A stretch of 64,000 nucleotides of DNA. Origin: Acarospora socialis. Taxonomy: Eukaryota > Ascomycota > Lecanoromycetes > Acarosporales > Acarosporaceae. The position numbers and the translations under genes are program-made. Location: positions 62,001 through 126,000 of the forward strand of contig JAMYGW020000002.1 of assembly GCA_025617375.2 (NCBI GenBank), given 5' to 3'. The notes below the pieces were generated by a model. That model had not been told where the DNA came from. It worked only from the letters and a program-made list of their open reading frames with translations, and did no database searches. Of this stretch, positions 55,827 to 64,000 are shown in pieces (position 1 is the first letter of the stretch; every line of letters starts with the position of its first letter).

Positions 55827-58348
55827 ATGTCGGACTCGACATCATCTCGAAGCTCTCCATTACACAGATGGAAGAAGCCGTCTACGCCAACCGATGTGGG
55901 AGACTTGATCACAGTCGACAAGAAAGCCGATGCTGCCGACCAAGCTGTTACGGCTGGAATAGAACTTAGCGTCAAGGAGCTCTACAGAGCTGACCCAAGA
56001 GCTGCGTGGAGTGACTGGATCCCTGATGATATCGACATCGATCCGGAGGAGTCTCTGGACGCGAAGAAAGCCGCTCTCATCGTGCGGCGTGAAAAGATTG
56101 AAGGAAAACACAGTTTGGTCTTACACTCAATCACGATCCAGTCCCCGTTGATCAGGAAACTGCTAGGAGAGGTCTTTGATGGATATAAAGGAATCACTAC
56201 CAAGCTCAAAGACCTCACGTTTCATGCTCCATTTCATGAATTTTTCTATCGCTGGGATCGATTCCAGCAGCAGATAAGGGACGAGAACGACAGTCTGGTC
56301 TTAGAGCATACAAATCTTCTGCAGACGGTAATCAGCGTGGAAATACAACCGCATCTAGAGAAGAGGCAGGAACTTCTCGAGAACGGCTTGGTTACATTCG
56401 ATTACCTCTGGACGCTGTTCGAGCCGGGCACCGTGATCTACACCCGGCTTGATGGTCAGGATCGTCTATACAAACTTGTTGAATCCAAGTACCAGGGGAG
56501 GAGAGACGGTGTGTTCTTTACCTTAGCGTGCAGATACATTGATTGCGACGGATCGTCCTTTGGATACATAACAACATCCCTTGAACTCAACAGTTTTGAG
56601 GGCATCAAATCCATTTCTGAACTCTCCATCCTGCCAATCCATCTGCATCCGCGGACTGAGCAAGTTACCGAAAAGCTATGGGAAAGGGGAAAACTGTTTG
56701 AACAACTCAATGGATTCCACTATAGGTCATACTCAGGGCTATGTATCCTGAAGGGAGGGTATTTCGGCAACTCCAACAAGCGAAATGTAAGCCAGCAGAG
56801 CCATTTGTCGACAAGCTTCTAACGTCCTGCAGATTGACGATGGCCGCATGATGATCGATGCTGGAATGTGGTCCACATACAACCCCAACCATGCACCTCA
56901 GCTTGAAGATATAGATGCCCCATCATCGGATATTCAGCCAAGAGGAGGTCCTTTTCCTCCAAGTCCTTTTGACAACGATGATGACTATAGAGGGCCATCC
57001 TATGAATCAAGAGTCCATGCAATGGAGGCCGGGGGCCACAACATGCAAGTATATATGCACAGGATGCAACCGATGCCTTGGCCCCATGTGCCCCCACAGC
57101 CCCCTAGGCATGTACGAGTAACAAGTGTGTCAGCATCCCGAATGAACCTCTTGTCAAGCTGATTTGTTATCAGGCTGTACCACCCTCAGAGATGATCAAG
57201 TCATTCTGTGCACCCCACTCGTTAGAGGCTACTGCCTGACGTCTAAACAATGGGGTAAGCCACACAATGCACTGTAATTCCAGTTTTTGTCGCTAATTGT
57301 ATCTTTCCAGTGCAGTTATACGTTGACAACATTCGTGAAATTCAATGGAGTGCGGAAGCCTTCCAGCGTCTCATTCTTCCGCATGACTACAAGGAAATTG
57401 TCTGGGCATTTGTCGACAGCCAACTATCTCACAGACACAGTTTCGATGATGTTGTTCAAGGAAAAGGTGTGTTTTTGATCCCACAAGAGCCGTGAACTTT
57501 CTAACCAGAACTATATAAGGTCAAGGAATCATCATGCTTTTAAGTGGAGAGCCAGGGGTTGGAAAGACACTCACTGCAGAGTCGGGTAAGTCATGCATTC
57601 TCCATCGCTGTGGGACTTCTCAGCTTACTAAAGACAGTGGCCGAGGAAATGAAGAAGCCTTTGTACTCAATGACCGCCGGGGAGCTTGGTCAAACTGCGA
57701 ATGAAGTCGAGAAGAACCTTCAAAGGGTGCTTGAAATCTCAACGAAATGGGGAGCAGTTCTGCTTCTTGACGAATGCGACGTTTTCCTGGAAAAGCGTAC
57801 AATCTCTGACATTGAACGTAACAAGCTTGTGTCCGGTGAGGTGATTTCCCTGTCCTCCAAAAAGTTCTGCGACTAAGTGAAGTTATGTTTTGGTTCTAGT
57901 GTTTCTTCGCCTGCTTGAATACTACAAGGGCGTCATGTTCCTTACAACCAATCGGGTATCTGCGTTCGATCCAGCCTTCCAGTCCCGAATTCATTTGACC
58001 ATCAATTACCCGAAGCTGGACTTTCAGGCCAGAATGCATATCTGGCGCACATTTGTCCGGCCTCGGAGCGATTCTACGCAATATGCAAGCGATATTGGAG
58101 GACGGGACTTGAACGTTCTGGCCAAGATGGACATGAATGGGAGAGAGATCAAGAACACCGTCAAGACCGCAAGACTCCTCGCGAGCCGAAAGGACGTTCC
58201 GCTGGCCATGGAACATATGAGCACAGTGTTGAGAGTCAAAGAGGGTTCCTCGGGTGTAGCGAAGACTCCTCGAGGCATGGCCTGGTTGCTATATATGTTT
58301 CTCCCCTTTCGGCTTTTGACGACATATTTCCAGAGTATATGGAATTAA
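55827..58348 (+). CDS. AAA+ ATPase with DUF7025-type N-terminal region
   Basis: ATPase of a large, poorly characterised fungal family. Exons include 55827-56786, 56833 to about 57090, about 57180-57254, 57311-57466, 57520-57585, 57638-57835 and 57900-58348. The N-terminal region has SITIQSPLIRKLLGEVFDGY, LFEPGTVIYTRLDGQDRLYK and RGYCLTSKQWVQLYVDNIRE across a splice. The ATPase core has Walker A GEPGVGKT, Walker B VLLLDECDVFLEKR, sensor-1 MFLTTNRV and an arginine finger in FQSRIHLTI. The lid helix NGREIKNTVKTARLLASRKD is present. The last 20 residues are hydrophobic (WLLYMFLPFRLLTTYFQSIW), which is not usual for the family. The exon edges around 57,090-57,180 are uncertain. Function unknown; often multi-copy and variable between strains. 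Confidence 0.82.
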
Positions 58349-60214
58349 AGTTAGAATGAGAAGCCCATTATAGATGTATCTGATAGTACGTGCATATCTA
58401 AGACTCACAAGTATGCTGACCGGACTTACTTGCGCCCATGGCGAGTACCGAAAGGCTGACATAGGCTGGCCGTAGGGTTGGGTCGGGTCGGGTTATAAAA
58501 CTCCCTATCTACACCCGGCCGGGTTGTGGTTCGGTGAGGGTTTTCAAGAGTCAACCCCAATATATGCCTGTTTGGCTTAGTCTCTACCTGCGCGTTGTTG
58601 CCAGGAGAGCCCATCAGTCCGAAATCTTGACCCGACCCGCCCTCTCCCCACTAACTACCAACCAGTTAACCCGACCATTGGCGGCTAGCCTAGACTGATA
58701 AGGTCGTTCGTTGAACAGAATGGTTGTATATACTTACCACTTTATCCCGAGCTGGCGCATAGTTTAAAATAAGAAGAAGGCGTTGAAATGCGTCGCCGGG
58801 CAACGATCGCATATAGAATCGACAAGCACAATCCATGCATGAATGTGACTGCCACTTAGGGCAGTTGGCTCTGAGCAAATCAAGTACGATCAAGCATGTG
58901 CAGAGCACCAGCGTCCAGTATCTTAAACTACCAGAATATAGAAGCAGCGCAAGATGGGCGCTCGGTGTCCATGATCCGCGCAGATGCGTGCCGGGTATTT
59001 TTGCCGTAATCTACAGCGCACCGAGGGCGACACATAACTAACAACATCTTGCGTCACGTATTCGGGATGAATACCGCAGTGGCCGGAAGTTGGCACACAT
59101 GAGAATATTGAGATGGCAATCCAGATGGGCAGAGGAAGTTGTCGAGGTGGATGTTGGCGGGCGTTAGCAAAACTGGGAAACAACGAACAAGCAATGGTCG
59201 TCCTCGACCTTGGCTCGACGGGAAGAGTTATTCAGTACCTACCTATTTCGAGCAAGGAGATGCCAAGTTCTCCTTCTATTTGTTCTTCAGGGGTGCCTAT
59301 TACGGTATAGACATCCATGGTAATTTTTGCCAACCACGGAAGCCACATGCCTCGAATGGCAACGCTATATCAAGAGCAATCTGTTGTTGTGGACTGACGA
59401 AGATAGCTATAGCCTGCGCCCTGAGCGACCTCCCACCGGGCGCTCCTCCCTGTTCCGTCAGAAGAGTGGCCTGGGTGAGGAAAGACTTGAGCATGCAGAA
59501 TATCAATGGCCAAATTACTTGTCGCGACGGTCTCTCTCATGATCAGGTCCCCAAGACCTCTATCATTATTCCCAGTCTGTCATACTGTCACTCGTTGTAT
59601 ATACACTATAGGAATGAAGGAGAAAATAAACGGTGCTAAGCAAATGCATAATGCCGAGCTCCCTCTTGCGCCGCCTTCGCAGGCTGCGTCCGCAACGAAA
59701 GAACAGGACTCTCTTGAAATCATTGAGAAAGAGCAATCGCCTGAGGTGAGTGAGAGCAATCCGAGTAGTTTACGATTGAGGAAAGCGCCAGTGCGGAAAA
59801 CACGCTAGAGCACAACCACCACCTCCTTCCACATCGACGAGGAACGGCAATCGCCCGAGTAGAGTGAAGAGGACTGTGGAAAGCGCAATCGAGGAGAGTG
59901 CCAGTGCGCAAACACGCTCGGGTAGGGTATATAAACACCGACTGAGGACATCCTTCACATCCACATTGAGAGACACTCGGCTTTTGTAAACTCATACGCT
60001 CTAAACTCTTCATCTACTCACCACCGTACCATCACGCAATCTTCCGCCTCTCGACACCGTTCGTACCCGCGCTCTTCATCTCTCCTACCATGCCGTCATT
60101 CGGCGACTTGTGCTTTCAAGCTCACCGAATGAAGAGGAGATCAATCTGGGGAAATTCACATTTTGTGTGACGCCTAAGACATTTGGAGAGTACACCGAAA
60201 TCTGAACGAGGTTA
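58349..60214. other. Gene-poor region
   Basis: No gene I can support. Overlapping weak ORFs at 59113-59639 include protein-like stretches but no known family and may be decayed coding sequence. A TATATAAA at 59928-59935 followed by a pyrimidine-rich leader-like stretch (60000-60085) and an ATG at 60090 looks like a promoter left in front of a very short ORF. A short imperfect duplication (59781-59806 and 59894-59918, both with CCAGTGCG and AACACGCT) lies just upstream. Confidence 0.5.
58473..58676. repeat. GGGTCGGGT-motif cluster, possible degenerate inverted-repeat element
   Basis: TAGGGTTGGGTCGGGTCGGG begins at 58473. The complementary motif occurs at 58628-58642 (TGACCCGACCCGCCC) and 58666-58676 (TTAACCCGACC). 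Opposed motifs about 200 bp apart would fit a small hAT-type MITE, whose ends are often GGGTCGGGT-rich, but no target duplication is clear. Confidence 0.4.
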
Positions 60215-60600
60215 ATGACGCATCTGTTACGGACCTATCAGCTGGCAGACACAAACGGAGGGGTGTTGTCCATGAGCAGAAGGAGCTTGTGGCTGTTCTT
60301 GACGGGAACCTTGCAAATGGCAGCACCGAACACATCGTCGACGGCATCTTGCAGCTAAGCTTATCGGTACTGGAACAACACCTACCGCGATCGCGCTTTG
60401 AGAGCCCATTGTTACACTTCCTGGCGATTATGGCCCTTGACCCGGTAGAACTGGTTTGGATAGACGCAAGCGAATATGTCTCGGCGCTCAGCGGTGTCGT
60501 CCACATTGGAAAGATCAATCCCACCACCGCTCAACCCTCGCCGTCCGCGTTACGCGTCGCCTCTAACCACCAAGTCAGCCTCTCTCTTCCTCTCTCTCGA
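60215..60600 (+). pseudogene. Fragment resembling DUF3505 / RecQ-like subtelomeric helicase genes
   Basis: An open stretch encodes VVHEQKELVAVLDGNLANGS, then IVDGILQLSLSVLEQHLP, RFESPLLHFLAIMALDPVE and WIDASEYVSALSGVVHIGK. This hydrophobic pattern (ESxLxxxLAxxxLDP..W..A..Y...LS..V) is like the segment of large fungal DUF3505/telomere-linked helicase proteins that precedes the helicase domain. Nothing of the helicase is present here, so it is a short relic. The frame runs on without a stop into the TPX2-like ORF. Assignment rests on pattern memory, not on a search. Confidence 0.4.
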
Positions 60601-60618
60601 CCTTACCAGCAAGAAACG

Positions 60619-61216
60619 ATGCAGAACAGCATCATGGAGGAGGTCGACCAATCCACCCTCGACCTCCTCAACTCCAACACCCCCGTCCGCGCCGCCCACT
60701 GGGACAACTTTGTTGACCCATACACTCTCGCGCCCGCCACCGCCGCCAAGCCGACCAAGAAGGTCGCTTTCGTTCTCCCTCCCTCCGGTGCCACCGGCAC
60801 CAAAGACTTCACCCTCGCCCAGCCACACGAGGGCGTCCGCCGCCAAGATCGCGGCGAAGAAAGAGAACCCGCCGCCGCCGCCCACCACCGCCACCGCCAT
60901 CAAACCGCGCGCGGTGAGCGCAACGACCAGGCCGCCCCTGGTCAAGTCGACCAAGCCGCCGACGCGGCCATGTTTCGAGCTGCCCGGCGAGGCAGTCTCG
61001 CGGCGGCTCCGCGAGGAGCGCCAATCGCGTCAACGACGCGACGAGGAGGCGGCTGAGGCCCGCCGTCAGTTCCGCGCCCGCCCCGTCCGCCTCAGCAAGG
61101 GGCCACCGCCGGTGGTCAAGCCCACCGCCACGAGCAAGGCTCGGGAGAGCACCCTGCCGCGGCGGCTCGCGTCGCTCGAGGCGGCGCCGAGCGCCCGGCC
61201 TCGGTGGAGAGTGTAA
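60619..61216 (+). CDS. TPX2-like C-terminal domain protein (apparent frame break)
   Basis: GC-rich ORF. MQNSIMEEVDQSTLDLLNSN, then HWDNFVDPYTLAPATAAKPT and KKVAFVLPP, is in one frame until about 60830. The rest, KPRAVSATTRPPLVKSTKPP, FELPGEAVSRRLREERQSRQ, RRDEEAAEARRQFRARPVRL, KPTATSKARESTLPRRLASL, is in the next frame and stops at 61216. FELPGEAVSRRL...FRARPV is like the TPX2-type spindle-associated motif of fungal proteins (KARPVP block). I see no intron that would join the two parts, so either the gene is broken or the sequence has an indel near 60820-60835. Both halves have coding-like G/C third positions. Whether a protein is made is unknown. Confidence 0.5.
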
Positions 61217-61346
61217 GGGGGGAATCCGGGGGAGGTCGTCGCCGGGGGGACCGGTGGGGTTGGATTGGGGTGGATTTCTTTTGTTTTTATTCGTTTTTTG
61301 CATAGCGATTGGCGGCATTTTATTCTATATTTAGCATTGCGTTGAC

Positions 61347-61442
61347 GGTCCTCTTGGCGAGAGAGACCTTCGCCGGCGCGTTGAGGTCGCCTTCGGGCGA
61401 GACCTCCGCACTGTTGCGTCGAAGTCTCTCTCCAAGAGGACC
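61347..61442. repeat. Nested inverted repeat (hairpin)
   Basis: The outer arms, 61347-61372 and 61420-61442, are nearly complementary (GGTCCTCTTGG...CCAAGAGGACC). Inside, GAGGTCGCC (61383-61391) pairs with GGCGAGACCTC (61396-61406) around a TTCG-like loop. It lies about 130 bp after the stop of the TPX2-like ORF. Confidence 0.8.
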
Positions 61443-64000
61443 TCCGCCTTTTTTCTGGTCATGTAGAGATATATTGTTTTCTTGTATTTAAACCATTGTT
61501 TCCCTGTCTTCTTGAGTATTGTTAGGCGTTGGAGGCCTCCATGGCAGTCAGCATAACGTCTTGGTATGAGTATCAATCGAATCACGAGTTTTGTTATTAG
61601 TCATAGAGCCAGGTGCACAGTGTTGGTAAGCATCGCATCAACGCCAAGTGAACGAAATCGATAGGACAGCAATATTTGGGACGATCATCAGAAACACATG
61701 GAAGCTTTCCAGGTAAGTCATCCTTCAGAAGCACAGAGAGATCTTCAGGTAAACGCATGCGCAGGATATAGGCTTCACAAGCGCAAGACTTTGACAGCGG
61801 GATGATGTGCAGGGTGGGGGACACCCCCTGCTCACAACGAGCCAATGCTGGCATCTCAAGATTCCACATGTAGCCAACAGGTCCACACCTTGGGGGATTC
61901 TCGCAACTCTCGCTTCTCGCGGCAACGGCTCTTCCATCGAACGCACACGCCCTTCGGGTTTGCATTTCCCTTGTTGTCAACGTCCTGCATTCCGGATCGC
62001 AATCTGTGTGCCGCGATTCTAACCCTACCACTCTGATGCGAGTCCCTTATCTTTCATGCTGGGAGAGGTACAAGTCGACATTCCAGATATCTAGGGCACA
62101 GCCCGGTCACGGGCATGGAGAGGACAGAGAGGGCCAGCTGCAAGCGTTGCCACAAGCCGGTTCCTTCGTTATCTGCATGCACGTCCCACGGCTCAAGCTC
62201 ATCTATGCACGACGCCCGTGAAGGAGATCCAGACCTTTCGCCACCCTTTGGTACAGAGTGAAGAGAAGGTCAGTGCTTCTGTAATGCAGTTTCGAGTTGG
62301 TTGATTGAGCGCGGCCGTTCGGGTTACAGCGCATACTCGCTGTAACGGCTACCGCAATATCTCGGAGAAAATCCGATCACACCGGTGGGTCCGATGCGTC
62401 ATTGTGAGGACGAAGGGACCCTTCGAGATACTGCTTGGTCGTCTCCGTCATTTACTCGGACGTTCTGCTGGGGACAGGTCACTTGTGCTGCGTCTCTCAT
62501 ACAACGTGGCTTGCATCGGTAGGGTGGTCGCTACGATCATCAATGACAGCGGATATCCACATCCCAGGCACTTTTGGGGTTGCTACGCCGCGCTAGAGTC
62601 CGATGTGTTAGCCACCGGAGGCTCGTCCTATGCTAGCTTGTAGGCGCGGGCGAGAGACGAGATTGGGGGTTGGAACAGCCTGACTCGTCGTCCTTCTCAT
62701 GCATATCCTGATAGTGGGATTGTATGAGATATTCTGCTACTGACCGTCTTCTATGAGCGGTCTTGCGCCATGGGGGCCATTGCTGTAATCAAACGGGTTG
62801 TACATGAAAGAAGCAGAATCGCGCCAACGATGATGCCATGCCCTCGTACGAGATCATCGCTGCAGCGTGCAGCTGCACCTGCGAGGCATGAGTTATGCAG
62901 AGATAGGCCGATAGGTCATCTCGTCGGTCGGTAGCCTCGACGCAATCCGAGATCCACAGGCGGACTGCAGACTCGGACCCCACGAGACTGTTGTTTTCCC
63001 CAGCCGCATTCCATTTCTCATCGGCAACTTCAGAAGCGCAAGAGCAAGCAAGACTTCTTGTGCCGCATGACCCGACGGTGTGGTCAGTTTCATCCTGCCC
63101 CCTCACCCACGCCAAAGGTTGGTAGCGAGCATGTGCAGCTTCGGTGTCGGTGCAGGTAGATGTACATGTGTTCGAACCTGTACATTGGGAAATCTCTCTT
63201 GTTCCTAGGCTTCAGGGTGAAGCTCTGCTAGAATGGGCCAAAGACAGTCTCTCTAACTCCAAAAAACGAATCAGGCTGTGGTTACCTTGACCATCTACAT
63301 GTGATATTGATTACCTCCCTTGCACTGTAGCGCTCTATCGCCTGCTCCGGAGGCGAGGTTGCCTATAGCGATCGTCTGAATCTCAGGAGCTTGGCCGAGA
63401 AAACCATGGAGAGAGAGCGGGATCTACTGCAAGGCCGCTTCGTGAGTGTGTACGGTATAGGTAGAGAGTATCCGTTCCAATTTGCCAGGTACTGCATTGT
63501 ACCCTATGCCTCAGTCGTCAGCTAGACACAAGAGAGATGGATGATTATTGGTTTTCAGCCAGCCACCTCAGCGAACAGGCGTAACGTGTTCGACGAACAA
63601 GCGGGGTGCTGCTCAACCATGCCCCAAAGGGCAATAGCACGAACCATTCTCCGCGGGGTACGGTCATGAGAGCGATGAGAACAAACCAATAAGAATCAGA
63701 ATATCCGTTCAATCTTGCAACTTTCCTGCTCCAGAGCTAACCGGGATACCTCAACGATCATCGCTGCTTACCTTGGCGAAGTCGCGGCGAAGCATCAGAG
63801 AATTCGCTGCAGCCCGAATTCCGATAAGGGGTCCGTCCTCATACTCGTCCAAGTACCTACCTAGCTTACCCATCTCATCTCACCATGCCAAGGCAAGAGT
63901 CGAGTCTGATCTCCGCCGTCGCCATAAGGATTTGAGAATCCGAGCCTGCTGTTGGAAGGAGTTGAAAGCCGACGCTACTCCGTACACTTATACTAACGTC
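61443..64000. other. Gene-poor right end
   Basis: No gene supported. The longest open frame is a 144-codon minus ORF (61597-62031) with many cysteines but no known pattern; a plus ORF at 62305-62643 and a minus ORF at 62789-63115 are also without support. A TACCTACCTAGCTTACC motif lies at 63853-63869. Confidence 0.45.

Noticed and set aside
61597-62031. 144-codon cysteine-containing minus ORF
   Set aside because: No signal peptide, no family pattern and no supporting splice structure; long ORFs of this size occur by chance here.
62114-62263. Short ORF with CKRCHKPVPSLSAC, zinc-finger-like
   Set aside because: Only 49 codons, no partner exon and no second metal-binding pair.

Overview
The window is nuclear DNA of a filamentous ascomycete (Pezizomycotina). 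The evidence is many short introns (about 45-110 nt) with GTRNGT-like donors and CAG/TAG acceptors, and a gene set typical of the group: a NUC-2/PHO81 protein, DASH subunit DAD2, a HET-domain protein, SKG6-like wall/membrane proteins and the fungus-specific DUF2293 and DUF1763 families. I cannot name the genus. Dothideomycetes or Eurotiomycetes fit, but that is a guess. All gene models were spliced by eye. I saw no rRNA, tRNA or CRISPR array.

Positions 1-51,000 are a conserved housekeeping block with genes on both strands. In order: a mitochondrial carrier cut by the left edge (-); a DUF2293 protein (-) divergent from a small LYR-like DUF1763 protein (+); a Ser-rich single-pass membrane protein (+); PHO81, the phosphate-sensing SPX/ankyrin/GDPD protein (+); an SKG6-like membrane protein (-); two transporters in tandem, a DHA1 drug/polyamine antiporter and a myo-inositol-type sugar transporter (+); a possible small secreted protein (-); a peroxisomal acyl-CoA oxidase ending in SKL (+); a GPI-type cysteine-module wall protein (+); the polarity factor BUD6 (-) divergent from the ataxin-2 homologue PBP1 (+); alanine-glyoxylate aminotransferase (-); a 2-oxoglutarate/Fe(II) dioxygenase (-) divergent from retromer subunit VPS29 (+); and the PP1 regulator YPI1 (-) divergent from DAD2 (+). 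The last pair shares a 283-bp promoter, and both proteins are known to act in chromosome segregation.

An accessory character begins at about 46.5 kb and dominates from 51 kb to the right edge. It holds a gene with an N-terminal region like that of fungal STAND/NLR proteins, joined to a ubiquitin-like domain and zinc-binding CxxC pairs but lacking a NACHT ATPase; a HET-domain gene; a small non-autonomous Ty1/copia-like element whose LTR ends 25 bp from the HET start codon; an AAA+ ATPase of the DUF7025 type; a fragment resembling DUF3505/RecQ-like subtelomeric genes placed before a GC-rich TPX2-like ORF; and a nested hairpin. The last 2.5 kb has no gene I can support. HET and NLR-like genes together suggest a non-self-recognition or otherwise fast-evolving region. 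That function is inference.

The points most worth a second look are the copia-like element abutting the HET gene, the unusual ULD/zinc protein, an apparent +1 frame break just before the conserved C-terminus of PHO81, the PHO81 start codon split by an intron, and the composite helicase-fragment/TPX2-like locus.
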